Shown: positions 42,315-54,732 of the stretch, in pieces | Position numbering within the stretch: the first letter of the stretch is position 1 | Layout of the letters: the number at the start of each line of letters is the position of its first letter | From: Schistosoma haematobium | Lineage: Eukaryota > Platyhelminthes > Trematoda > Strigeidida > Schistosomatidae | Direction: 5' to 3' | Length of the DNA: 64,000 nucleotides | Assembly: GCF_000699445.3 (NCBI RefSeq) | Contig: NC_067195.1 | Coordinates: 82,904,569 to 82,968,568, forward strand | Translations under genes and position numbers: made by a program | The notes under the pieces: generated by a model | The model's input: only the letters and a program-made list of their open reading frames with translations | Told to the model about the DNA's origin: nothing | Databases searched by the model: none

Positions 42315-45300
42315 CTTACTTACTTACTTACGCCTGTTACTCCTCGTGAAGGAGCATGGGCCGCTCACCAGCATTCTCCATCCAACCATGTCCTGGGCAA
42401 TCCTTTCTAGCTCCGTCCAGTTGTAATTCATCTTTTCATATCTGCTTCTATTATCCGACGTAGTGTGTTCTCTGACCTTCCTCTTTTCCGCTTCCCTTCA
42501 CGATTCCAAGTTAGGGCTTGCCTCGTGATGCAGTTTGACGATTTGCATAATGTATGTCCTATCCATTTCCATCGTCTTTTCCTAATTTCTTCTTCAGCTG
42601 GAAGTTGGTTTGTTCTCTCCTACAGAAGGGTATTGCTGATGGTATCCGGCCAATGGATGTTGAGTATCTTGCGTAGACAGCTATTTATAAATACTTGTAC
42701 TTTCTTGATTGTGGTTGTTGTAGTCCTCCAAGTTTCAGCTCCATACAGTAGAACTGCCTTGACATTCGTATTGAAGATTCTCACTTTGATATTGGTTGAA
42801 AGTTGTTTTGAGTTCCATATGTTCTTCAATTGTAGGAATGCGACCCTTGCTTTTCCAATCCTCGCCTTTACGTCTGCATCTGAACCTCCTTGTTCATCGA
42901 TGATGCTTCCTAAGTATAAGAAGGACTCTACATCTTCCAGAGTCTCGCCATCAAGAGTGATTAGATTGCTGTTCTCCGTGTTGTATTTGAGGACCTTGGT
43001 TTTCCCTTTGTGTATGCTGAGGCCTACTGATACAGAGACTGCTGCAACACTGGTTGTCTTTATCTGCATTTGTTCATGTGTATGTGATAAGATGGCCAGG
43101 TCATCTGCGAAGTCCAAATCGTCTAATTGATTCTGAGCTGTCCATTGTATTCCGTGTTTTCCTTCAGATGTCGAGGTCTTCATAATCAAGTCAACCACCA
43201 GAAGAAAGAGGAAGGGAGAGAGCAGACAGCCTTGTCTGACTCCGGTCCTTACTTGGAATGCATCTGTCAGCCGTCCTCCATGCACGACCTTGCACTGTAG
43301 TCCGTCGTATGAGTTCCGGATAATATTGACAATCTTCTCAGGAACTCCGTAGTGTCTAATAAGTTTCCATAACGTTCTCCTATCTACACTGTCGAATGCC
43401 TTTTCATAATCAATGAAGTTGATGTATAGTGATGAGTTCCACTCAACTGATTGTTCAACGATGATCCGTAGTGTAGCAATTTGGTCTGTGCACGACCGAT
43501 CCTTTCGGAATCCAGCTTGTTGATCTCGAAGTTGGGCGTCTACAGCTTCTTTCATCCGGTTCAGCAACAATCTGTTGAAGACTTTCCCTGGTATTGACAG
43601 TAGTGTAATGCCTCTGTGGTTTTCACATTTGCTCAGATCTCCTTTCTTTGGAATCTTGATGAGGTGTCCTTCTATCTAGTCCATCGGCACTTGTTCCTCC
43701 TCCCAAATCTTTTTGAATAGAAGATAAAGCATGCTTGTGGTTGTTTCGATGTCTGATTTCAGTGCTTCAGCTGGTAAGTTGTCGGGTCCTGCTGCTTTCC
43801 CGTTCTTGATTTGTCTGACGGCCATTCTAATTTCTTCCGTCGTTGGTGGGTTGACATCTATAGGAAGATCTGTGTGTGCTACTTCGATGTCCGGTGGATC
43901 CATTGGAGCCGGCCTATTCAGGAGTTCCTCGAAGTATTCTACCAATCTGTTCCGCTGTTGTTGAATTTCGGTGATTGGCTTGCCTTCTTTGTCTTTGACC
44001 GGCCCCTCTGGTTTACTGTATTTCCCTGCTAGTTTCTTCGTTGTATTGTGAAGCTGTTTCATATTTCCTTCCCTAGCAGCTTTTTCCGCCGTCGTTACTA
44101 GTTCTTCCACGTATTTCTTCTTGTCGGCTCTAATGCTCCTCTTCACTTGCTTGTTTGCTTCTATGTATTCAGCTTGTGCTTGGACTTTCTCTGCTCGTGT
44201 TCGGCTGTTGTTTATTGCTTCCTTCTTGTTCTTCCTTTCTTTGATCTTGTCCAGTGTTTCTGTAGAGATCCATTCCTTATGATGGTATTTCTTTAGACCG
44301 AGAACCTCTTGACACGTTGAAGTTAATGCTTCTTTGATGCCTTTCCAGTTGTCCTCCATAGTAGTTTTTCTTCCTTCAGTAGATCTTGTAAGGCCTGGAA
44401 CCTGTTGTTGAGAGCTATCTTGAATTCATGGAGTCTGTCAGTATCTCGAAGGAAAGCTGTATTGAACCATTGTAGTGCTGTTTGTCCGGTTGTCCAGTTC
44501 TTCTTTAGCTTCAGTTTTAAATTGGCTACAACTAGGTGGTGATCTGAAGCTATGTCAGCACCTCTCCTGCTTCTCACATCTTCCATTGTCCTTCGGAATT
44601 TTTGTTGATGCAAATATGATCTATTTGGTTCTCTGTGGTATGGTCCGGTGAGATCCATGTAGCCTTGTGTATACGCTTGTGTGGAAATATTGTGCCGCCT
44701 ATGACCAAGTTGTTGAATGCACATAGATTTGCAAATCTTTCTCCATTTTCGTTTCTCTCTCCCAGTCTATGTCGTCCCATAATATCTTCATATCCAGTGT
44801 TGTCTATTCCGACTTTGGCATTTAGATCCCCCATCAGAAAGGCGAGGTCCTTCCTTGGGCATTTCTCAATGATTGACTGTAGCCGCTCGTAGAACTGATC
44901 TTTAATTTCGTCGTTGCTATCATTGGTGGGTGCATAACATTGGATAATATTTATTGTGATCCCCTCCTTCTTGGTTTTGAATGATGCTTTGATGATTCTG
45001 GATCCGTGAGATTCCCATCCTACAAGTACATTTCGTACTACTTTGGACAGCATAAGAGCGACTCCCTGAGTGTGTGGAGCATTTTCTTCTTCGTGACCGG
45101 AGTATAGCAGCATCTCTCTCATATTTAGCCCTTGTTGTCCAGCTTGGGTCCAGTGGGTTTCGCTGATTCCCAGTACTGCTAAGTTGTATCTCCTCATTTC
45201 CATTGATATTTGACTGGTCTTCCCGGTTTCCCACATTGTTCGAACGTTCCATGTACCTATAAAAATTTTTGCTCTGGTTGTTAGAAGGGGCATCGGCCTC

Positions 45301-45525
45301 GTGACTTCCGAAGGAACTCGGCTTTCACCATGAAGCGTCATAATTCTTCTAAATGAAGACCTTCTAACTCCCAGGGCAGACTTAAAATGGTTTGAATTAT
45401 TTTTTCTGGTAAGCGTTTGTTTAGCGAGTTAGTTTTCTACGGGATGGGGACGCTAACCCCATGCCCAACCCTCCTCCTTTACCCGGGCTTGGGACCGGCA
45501 GTAACCCTATAAGAGCTACAGGCGG
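42315..45525 (-). mobile_element. Full-length RTE, unit 2
   Basis: Same TSD AGTTGACGAGAACCA (42300-42314 and 45526-45540) and the same TAG codons as unit 1. This shows that the insertion preceded the duplication. Confidence 0.92.
42410..45341 (-). pseudogene. RTE polyprotein, unit 2, additional frameshift
   Basis: As at 19290-22223. One T fewer near 44600 also splits the endonuclease into 45341-44574 and a second frame to 44323. The extra break lies in a T-run and could be a sequencing error. Confidence 0.88.
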
Positions 45526-47012
45526 AGTTGACGAGAACCAAACGAAATAAAATGAATTCATACTATTCTACTAGTATCATTGTTCTTGCTCTTTACAAAA
45601 TGATAAAGGAAAAGATGTTTATAAAATGTCTTATAAGATAATTCATCATAAATGATATTATAAAAAACTAATTCTTTATTTGATTAGTAATTTTTTCATA
45701 AGTATTTCGTCTATTGAAATCATGAGTTAATTGAAGCTAGACCATCATGGAAAACCTGGAAGCACTGGGTGATTTTCTAAGTGTTCCATGGTGGTCTAGT
45801 TCCAATTGACTAATGATCTCAACAATTGAAATGACAAAAATCTCCACAAAACCACCTTTTGAAAATATTTCATCTCTTTGAAATAGACACTAATGAAATG
45901 ATTGAGAAAGAAAATAAAACGTTTTCTTAATTCTACAATCAATAAATCCTCAATAAAAGTAACCATTTATACTTTAACATTTTCAGGTATTCTATAGATG
46001 ATCAATTCATAAATTCTATAAAACTTATCAATGTTAAAAGATCAGGCTATCGATAATATTTTTTCTACCTTCATATTAAGTACAAATTAAACCACATAGC
46101 AACAACACTCTTACTCTTATTACATTTACAAATTAAACGGATACTACTTTTGAATATATTGATTTTTCTTTGCAAAACAGATAATCATTTAAAAAGTGCA
46201 GTTGTATTAAAAGGGTTAAAAAGATTAACCTTAAGATGTACAATACAGAAGAAGATTTGTATGATAACATACATGAAACCAATACGGATAGATAAGTGTA
46301 AAGTAATTTAAACAAACAAATTATCATCTTTCTGGTTGAATAACGCTAATCAAAAAGATGATAATTGATTTGTTTAAATGACTTTATACTTATCTATCCG
46401 AGTTGGATTCATGTCTTAACATATACAAAGGGAAAAGCAAGATTCACCGATACAACACAGAATGCAACAATCCAATCACAATTGACGGAGAAGATTTGGA
46501 AGATGTAAAAACCTTTACATATCTGGGCAGCATCATTGATGAACAGGGTGGATCTGATGAAGATGTGGAAGCGCGGATTGGAAAAGCAAGAGCAGCATAT
46601 TTACAATTGAAGAACATCTGGAACTCAAAGCAACTGTCACTCACCACCAAGGTCAGGATTTTCAATACAAATGTCAAGACAGTTCTACTTTATGGAGCAG
46701 AAACCTGGAGAACTATGAAAACAACCATCCAGAATATACGAGTGTTTATTAACAGTTGTCTACACAAAATACTTCGGATCCGTTGGCCAGACACTATGAG
46801 CAACAACCTACTGTGGGAGAGAACAAACCAGATCCCAGTGGAGGAAGAAATCAGGAAGAAGCGCTGGAAGTGGATAGGACACACATTGAGGAAAGCACCC
46901 AACTGCATCACAAGACAAGCCCTCACATGGAATCCTCAATGCCAAGGGAGGAGAGGAAGAACAGAGAATACATTACGCCGAGAAATGGAGACAGACATGA
47001 AAGGAATGAACA

Positions 47013-47457
47013 TGTAGTGCCAGTTGCCATGTTAAGCCCATATACTTTATTCTAACTTTCGGACAGCCCATTTTATTCATTCTACTTGAGCCATACTTTG
47101 ACCTTGTTATTTATTCGCTTATCAATCTAGACTGTTTTTATATGAGCGTATATGTGTGTGCCCTTCCTATCCCATTAATCACATGTCTGTAGCTTTATTT
47201 TGTCCGACTATAAATATTGAGTAACGCGTGACTAAAAGGGGTTGGCTTCCCAGCCGTCTTCCCTGCGTGTCATTTTGCTTTGCTCTGTTTCGTTCGCTTC
47301 ATATACAAAATATATGTATTCACAAGTCAATTCTCGTTATTTGACTTATTTAATTTCGTTATTGACTAACGTGATTTAAGTCGATGATTGTATACGAGGA
47401 TAGGTGATAACAAACATTCATATGATCTAATTGGAGTCAGATCCACGGGCCACTAAA
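47013..47457 (+). mobile_element. LTR-2 solo LTR, unit 2
   Basis: Same ends and TSD AACA (47009-47012 and 47458-47461). Confidence 0.72.
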
Positions 47458-47525
47458 AACAACAGTTGGGTCAAACTAGAAAGGAAGACCCAGAACAGAG
47501 TGAGATGGAGAATGCTGGTCTGCGG

Positions 47526-48051
47526 TGTTATGATCTTATGTCCTGCTGTTTATCATGGGATTTATCCACCAATCAGACTACGACTTCTACAATCTTAGCA
47601 CTGTGCCAAAACCAATGACGTTCGACCGGTATGAGCAGCCTAGCGTCCTTAATGCTTCTATGTCCGCCTAGCCCGTTCACTTGAGTTCAGAACACCAATA
47701 CCGGCTCCCACTATGCAAATCGAATCGAATCATTTACTTAAGATATACTGGGTTTATATATCAACCAAACAGACCTCAACGCACCATAAAATAGGAAATA
47801 ACATTCATACAGAAATAAGCCAAAAAGTGGCTGTGAACGTGGGAGGCAGTAGTCAATAAACTGAACATAGCTTAAGAACAGTGAATCGTACAATAATAAT
47901 CTATAAGACAAAACGAAGCTCATAATAAGGGGAATATAGATAAACATAATCTAGTTGCTGAATATTTATACCACAAGAATATATAAATAATATTAGTCCA
48001 TTAATAGGTCACAGAGGTTACTCGTAATGTAATCTTCACTAGGATATAACA
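47526..48051 (-). mobile_element. LTR-1 solo LTR, unit 2
   Basis: Copy of 24408-24933. Confidence 0.8.
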
Positions 48052-48097
48052 GTCGGCCTATGCTCCATTGGAAGTAACAGGCGTATGTAATTAATTA

Positions 48098-51010
48098 TCA
48101 TCGTTCAATGTGATTTTTACCAACACGATGAAATAAAAATTTATAAAAAAATTTAGGAAATTTAGAAAATACTAACGCATCAATGTAATTTAAAGACAAA
48201 CTTTTACTTTTCATGGATTATAAGCATGTAACGAATCCGTTAGTACTTTACTAGTAAGAGAGTGTAATGAAAATGTATCCCAATGTTCATTCGTGATAGT
48301 GCAGTGAACAAGAACACGAATGAGGACAATCGAATGTATGAGAACACAAATTCACACCATCCCTTAGTAAAATCCAAGAATCATACAGTAAATACTTAAT
48401 TTGCATAATATCAATCAATTGGCTCAAACTTTTGCAAATATCAGTCAATCATCTCAGATTTCATTGCGCTTGCATTTTCATACCTATTGCATTCCATTCC
48501 CATTCTTTCCTTCTCGATCCTCTACTGAAATACATTCTATTCCTGATTATCGTTATATACTACTTATGTGGATATAAGTAGCTCACACCACTATAGTATA
48601 TATTCAACTCGTATATTAATGAATATTAATTTAACATTATGTAAGTATATATCCATACTTAGAAAAAGGTCAATAATTAACACTGAATTTGAAATAAACA
48701 CAATTTTGAAGAAAAAAACAAAAACAGCACCAGAAAAGTCTTAAGTGATTTATCCAGATTCCTTTTTAATAATAATAATGCCATATCTCACTACAATTAG
48801 ATAATAAATTCAGTATGAATCTTGTCTAATAACAAAGGGACTGTATATTCATTTTCTTTTCAATAATTTCATTTTCCTCACAATGATTACGTTACAATAT
48901 GAACACTATCTCAGTCAATGTCTTCATATATATATCGTGTATTATACATAGAATCTTCATGACGTCTTCATCTCATTAAAAGCTCATTTCGATGATGAGT
49001 TGGTTATTTTGTATCTTTTTCATTTTCGATTGTGTTATATGCTTGAAATGTATGTATATTAAACTTACTAACTCGTTCAAAAGTTTGATTTATCCGCCAT
49101 TAACTACTCTTGAAAGTATAGATATGTTATTATACACGTAAATAATGATGAAATAATTAGTAAAGAAGATTAACGTATGGTATTATTATTAAGATACTGA
49201 ACTATTGTACTTATAAGATATTCTCGATCACCTGAAAATATTATCGTAATAGTTAAGTCGGATTACGCGATAGACACGTAGTTCTGAAAAGGTGGAGAAG
49301 ATTTGTAGTTCAGGTGGATGATTTTGATGGAGAGAACAAAACTCCATCAGACACGTTATTCACACATATGGTAATATATATATATATATATATATATCAA
49401 TTATCGATAGCACATCTTTATAGATTTTGTACTATTTTAATAGAACATTCTAATGCTACTTATAATAAAATAAGTAGACTAAAAATTAATCAGTTAACTA
49501 GATATTATGTTCTATGGGCGAGATTGTGATATATAGGCGAGCCAATCACGTTTAATATAACAGGTTCCGGATTTCGGCCTGAAATTCATTCATCCATTTG
49601 GATAAACAGAGTTTTGGCATTATAGCTGATGTCAGTTCGTGTTGAATACCCGGAATTTAATTTATAAGCTTAATCATCAAGTGCAAATTATAATTATAAT
49701 TCCTCACACAGGTTCATAAACCTCATTTGGTCCTGGTTATCAAGTGAACACTTTCAAGGTCAGTCTAGCGTCATTTAAAGATCGGCCATAAATTATAGTC
49801 TCACCATTCTATGCAGTAACTTAACATTAAATATTACTATTTATGTTTTTAGAAAACATGAAAGGCTATGAAATAATGTTGTAGAAAAGATAGAGAAGAG
49901 TAAGACGATTAAAATTGTACAATTTTGATACTTAAAAGATTTTTTATGATGCTCAAATTCTTTGATGACAAACTCAGACCTATTTGTCGTACCGATCCAT
50001 ATATCTACAAATGATATTCTGATAACTTACAATTAGCAGTTATACAGTAATTTAAGGGTAAGTGAGCAGATTAAAAGTGATAGCGGTACGAAACACGTTG
50101 GAAAATATATGACCATTAAAAACATTCTACTGAAATAACCATCCATTAGTTGTTAAACACTTGCTCTAACTATCACTCTCTTGAAATTTTCTTATTAACA
50201 ATTAAATACTATTTGAACACGACTAAAAAAATACATAGTTCTGTTTTTTTCATTGCTTCTGATATCAGTCAGTATAGATGACATTCATAAGATCATACTT
50301 TTCAAAAATTCAAGCCAGTAAACCTATTCATTTAGAAATGAATGAAAGAAGTAGATACCATTATCATCATTCGATTAAGCAAGTTGGTGTGCTTGAACAT
50401 TGACCTACGAGATTTCAACAATCGTACATCCATGCCGTCTAATGCTCTTGTTCACTCTCTTATTCGCCTCCGTGTATCCACCTTGTGCACTCACTTTCTC
50501 TGTTCTCGTTCGACTACTATTAATCACGGTCATCTTGTTCTTCTATTTTGCATCCTGGTCAGCGTGTCGATAGAGATCCATTCCTTATGATGACGCACAT
50601 TGCAGCATAGCACCTCATGACACATTCAAATCAGTGCTAATTTCATCTCTTTCCAGTTGTTCTACATTATAGTGATTTCTGCTCTGACTAGATCTTGTAT
50701 GGTTTGCAACGTGTTGTTCAGAGCTATCTCGAATTCGTTGAGTTTTTCACTATGTCGAAGGAAGTTCCTATTGAACTTTTACAATGCTGTATCCACAATT
50801 GTCCAATGTTTCTTCGGCTTCCGTTTCATCTTGACAACCACTAGTTGGTGATGATATGAAGCCATGTCCGCTCCTCTCCTTGTTCTCACATCTTCTATTG
50901 ACCTTATGAAATTTCTAGTGATGCAAGTATGATCGATGTGGTTTTGTGTAATGTGGTCCTGCGAGACCCTTGTAGCTCTGTGTATTCGTTTGTGTGAGAA
51001 TATAATGCTT
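48098..51010 (+). repeat. Source arm of the 2.9-kb inverted repeat
   Basis: This stretch of unit 2 holds R1, the TA repeat at 49374-49397 and RTE endonuclease scraps. It recurs in reverse at 54733-57655. Confidence 0.88.
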
Positions 51011-51090
51011 CCTATAATCATTTTGTCTACGTTCATAGACTTACAAATCTCTCATCATTCTCTTTCTTTTCTCCCAGTTAGTCCATGTCT
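50342..51090 (-). pseudogene. RTE endonuclease-linker fragment, unit 2
   Basis: Copy of 27245-27990, with the frame at 50779-51036. Confidence 0.73.
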
Positions 51091-51905
51091 TCATATGATA
51101 TCTTCAAGTCCATGATGATGATAATGAACAATATATGTGAACTAAATCGATAATCAAAATTCCGGCTAGTGAGTCTATCATGTGATATCGATTGAAGTAT
51201 TAAGACAATAAAATCATTTAATTATGTAATAAAATATTGTATATTTCTCTAAATAACAATCACTATTTTAAGCAATAAAATCATGTGTTATAATGTGATG
51301 ATTCTGTATTACACTAAAACGAAAATACAATTCTGGAAGAAACCGTCTTTGTGTGATTGGATCCAATTGATCTTTTATTATAGATGATATTCATTACATT
51401 CTATCAAGCCTTTAATAAGTATCAGTTACATTGATTTTTCATACCAATAGAGAAATAAAAACAAGTGAAACAATTGATCTTGGAAAGAATAAAACGAAGG
51501 AACAATCAAGTCTGAGACAATCGATTAACATTTTGCAAATGAAGTATCTACTGTATAGTTCTCGGATTTTACTAAGAGATTGTGTAATAGTTTTCATCCA
51601 AATACATTTGGTTGTCCCCACTGGTGTTCTCGTTCACTACACTATTAATTGATATAGTTATGTGTATGTTAACTGTCATACTATAACAATAATTCTTTTT
51701 GTAAAACGCGTACAATCATTCAGAATACTTATTAATGAAAACTTTAAGCTTATACAAGAGTTTTATTCATCTCATTTAAAAAGATGTATTATTTAAAGCA
51801 CTATATCAAATATATTTATTTAGATTGAATACAACTATCAACTGTTGACATCCAAGTTTATGTAATTTCTGAAACTTTCTAAACAAAATTTAAGTAGTGT
51901 AGTAA

Positions 51906-52126
51906 ACCCGACCGTAGTTACCACCTTGACGTGGTGGTCAGGCTTGCCTATCGTGACCACCCAACCGAGCTATACTGGCTGGAACATATGTTCCTATAGG
52001 TTCTACTATGCCAGGCAGATCAGTTGAAGAACGGTAAGACTAAAAGCAGCAACTCAAGCTCTGACGGTGAAGTCGTACTGCTGACTGTCGAGGGGTGTGA
52101 CAGCTGATTGACTAACTGACTGGCTG
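51906..52126 (+). mobile_element. Mini-LINE, unit 2
   Basis: Copy of 28810-29030 with TSD AGTGTAGTAA at 51896-51905 and 52127-52136. Confidence 0.8.
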
Positions 52127-52434
52127 AGTGTAGTAAGAGAAGGTGGAGTTTCTCAAAGAAATGTGACATAAATAAAACTTTTAGGTTGACATTAAGTGAC
52201 CGGCCTATATGATTCCCTACCACCCCTTTTAAAAAAATGGTAAACATTTATTGCACGGCCATTTTTGTATTTTTTTTTCGAGTGAAATTTTTTTTCATCC
52301 CCATCTTCCAATAATTTTCATTCTGTTTCGTCCAGTCAAATAACTAGTTTTGAGTTCGTTATAATTGGTCGTTTATTTCATAAAATCTATATAAAATATG
52401 AGGATTTGACGACAGAGCACATTTTCCTACAATT

Positions 52435-52709
52435 ATGGGTGGTAGTAACATGCGGAGGGCGAGCTCCGTCGTTCCTCATGTTGTCACAGAAACCGATAAC
52501 CTGTTCGTTCTTGAGCACATTGTATCTCGTAACGTCTCAATCACTTGACGAGCTCCATAAGAACTTATGAAACAGCTGCGTACTGTCATTATGTGGTGAG
52601 GGATTCTCATTTACATAGAGATCGGAAGCCGTATGTTAGATTCGTATGTTGGAGAAATGGTCGTGGAACACCTAGCGGTTCTTCACAGCCGAGTAGACGA
52701 ACGAGGTAA
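52435..52709 (+). CDS. Two overlapping small open frames of unknown nature
   Basis: Frame 1 (52435-52548) begins MGGSNMRRASSVV. A second frame (52533-52709) continues with TSSIRTYETAAYCHYVVRDS, KPYVRFVCWRNGRGTP and a basic Ser/Arg-rich end, stopping inside a GAGGTAATTT that looks like a splice donor. One extra base would join the two. This may be a decayed or multi-exon gene. I do not recognise the family. Confidence 0.3.
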
Positions 52710-52810
52710 TTTGATTTGTGTTATTATAATTTTTCATTAAGGACTACCGTGAACACTCAATGTCCTTCCTTCATATTTTGTAAGTTACCGACTATCAAAA
52801 TAACGTCAAT

Positions 52811-53080
52811 ATGGATACAACGTTAAGCAATGAAGAGGAAGAAATTGTTTCGATTAGCTCAGAGGAGTTCACAGAACGAGACAACGACAATGACGAAGAC
52901 GCGTATGACAACAGACTTCATGATATTTGCAATCTTGCGCAACCGCCACATGAAACTGCTGATGGAAGTACCTGGATTTTTTGTCCATGTGAAGCCATGC
53001 TTCATTTATTTTGTGCCTACGACCCATCAACACACGTCTATGGAATCCACTGTCCCGTGTACGCAGCTATAATGGAATAA
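52811..53080 (+). CDS. Hypothetical small acidic protein (89 aa)
   Basis: ATG at 52811, stop TAA at 53078-53080. The N-terminal half is acidic and Ser-rich (EEEEIVSISSEEFTERDNDN). The C-terminal half has several cysteines (FCPCEAMLHLFCAYDP, then HCPVYAA). It lies 53 bp upstream of a histone-type stem-loop and about 100 bp downstream of the possible donor at 52706. It is not a histone. It may be a terminal exon, a decayed gene or chance. Coding status is uncertain. Confidence 0.35.
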   Translation: MDTTLSNEEEEIVSISSEEFTERDNDNDEDAYDNRLHDICNLAQPPHETADGSTWIFCPCEAMLHLFCAYDPSTHVYGIHCPVYAAIME

Positions 53081-53130
53081 TAGTAACGCCTTTGTTCATG
53101 AAACTCGGAACTGTTAAGAGAACGAGTAAA

Positions 53131-53151
53131 GGCCCTTTTCAGGGCCACCCA
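53131..53151 (+). promoter_or_regulatory. Histone-type mRNA 3' stem-loop
   Basis: GGCCCTTTTCAGGGCC forms a 6-bp stem with a TTTC loop. It is preceded by TAAA and followed by ACCCA. This fits the animal replication-dependent histone 3' end in stem, loop and flanks. No histone reading frame lies upstream. Confidence 0.6.
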
Positions 53152-53160
53152 CAATTTGAT

Positions 53161-54476
53161 TTAAATTCTTTTGTTTCAGTTCCTTATTTCCATAGCAAAG
53201 GTCAAGTGATCAAACCATCAAAATTCATTTAAGATTAATAGTCATTATGTGATTAGCGCCTACGTATTCGTAAACGTTTTTTAAGCTTTATCAAATATAG
53301 GGTTTAAGTAAACGATTTCGTATAGGAAATGTCATCTAATGAACACTCATCTGTCTAAGAATAGTACATGCAAAACTTATTCAGAATGTTTCAATGTTGT
53401 GTCATATAGTTAGGATAGGCGAATGTAGTACTACCAGTTCACTAGTACAACGACATCATTTATATAGGAAAGGTCAACTGAACCAACATTGATGAATTCG
53501 AATTTAGCCTTAGTGATTAAGCAATATAATCAATGGAGATTTATAGAAATTTCGTGGATTAGATCATTAAAAGAGAATTTTGGAAAAAAACATAACTGGT
53601 TTTAATAGTTGATGATAGTAATAACTGACGTTGAAAGGTGGTCAAATGTTTAATACACAATTAGTAAAGAAATTATTCATCGAAGTATTTCCATTAGTTT
53701 TTTCTTAACACATCGTATGTTATTTTAATAAACGTTATATGCGTAGCAACATATCCATAAATCATCGTGATAAAATAATGAATAGGGCATGCGTAAATCA
53801 CGCTAACCGTTAACCATCGGTAAATGAAGCAAAATAGTAATAACTTCTCTCAGAAAATAGCAAACAATATTTGTCATTGGGTATTTTTCCAAACAGTAAT
53901 TCTTAGTACAAAAGAGTTGTTTAGTTTTATCTGAATAATGGTGTCATAAATAAATGCAAGATTGTCAATTGTGTTATTTTGCTAATCCATTAAAAGCGTT
54001 AATTGTTTTTAACTGTACATTCTTTGTAGTTGAGCAGTTTAAAATTATGACAAAAAGTACTTGTCTATGTAAGTAGTCATGTGAATCGATTATTGTGCTC
54101 GTCAATTGGGATTAACAAGTTTCGCATGTAATGTCAACAGCATATTTGCAGTTTAAAAAATCTCCATATAATATTCTATATTGTTGAATAACAAGTTTTG
54201 ACAAGGATTTGAAATATTAGTTACATTAAGTGTAAAAGTACAAGCCTACGTCTGAGGAAATAAATGTCAATCTTAATTATACAGGTTAATACGAACAAAG
54301 TCAGTTGTATCAAATGACATTTGGATATACGCACGTTTAATGTCAATGTAATAAATAAAAGTCTACATTTATTTACCAAACTTCAAAATGATCAATTTCA
54401 CGATATTGAAACATGGTGCTCTATCTTCAATTCACTCATGATATAGACATTTTATAAAACGTATAAATGTATCACT
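53161..54476. other. AT-rich intergenic sequence
   Basis: No coding region or known repeat recognised in 1.3 kb. It is the longest such stretch in the window. Confidence 0.55.
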
Positions 54477-54732
54477 TTGTCCGACTATAAATATTGAGTA
54501 ACGCGTGACTAAAAGGGGGTTGGCATCCCAGCCATCTTCCCTGCGAGTCATTTTGCTTTGCTCTGTTTCATTCGCTTCATACACAAAATATATGTATTCA
54601 CAAGTCAATTCTCGTTATTTGACTTATTTAATTTCGTTATTGACTAACGTGATTTAAGTCGACGATTATTTACGAGAATAGGCGATAACAACCATTCGTA
54701 CGATCTGGGAGTTAGGTCCACGGGCCACTAAA
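54477..54732 (+). mobile_element. LTR-2, 3' 255-bp fragment
   Basis: Matches the second half of 23895-24339, from TTTGTCCGACTATAAATATT to GGGCCACTAAA. Its end abuts the inverted block directly. Confidence 0.75.

Larger units (their letters stand above)
46403..48092 (+). mobile_element. RTE 3' fragment with nested LTRs, unit 2
   Basis: Copy of 23285-24975. Its RT fragment spans 46418-47012. LTR-2 is at 47013-47457 with the AACA TSD, and LTR-1 at 47526-48051. Confidence 0.82.
29507..52604. repeat. Tandem duplication, unit 2
   Basis: Matches unit 1 from 1369, with a 4,600-bp deletion at 34261-34265 and without the SINE insertion. The right boundary is fixed because 52598-52604 (GGGATT) continues into new sequence, whereas unit 1 continues into the copy of 1369. 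Confidence 0.95.

Noticed and set aside
53011..53232. 73-codon ORF spanning the histone-type stem-loop
   Set aside because: It reads through the stem-loop and overlaps the better 89-codon frame; no recognisable domain.
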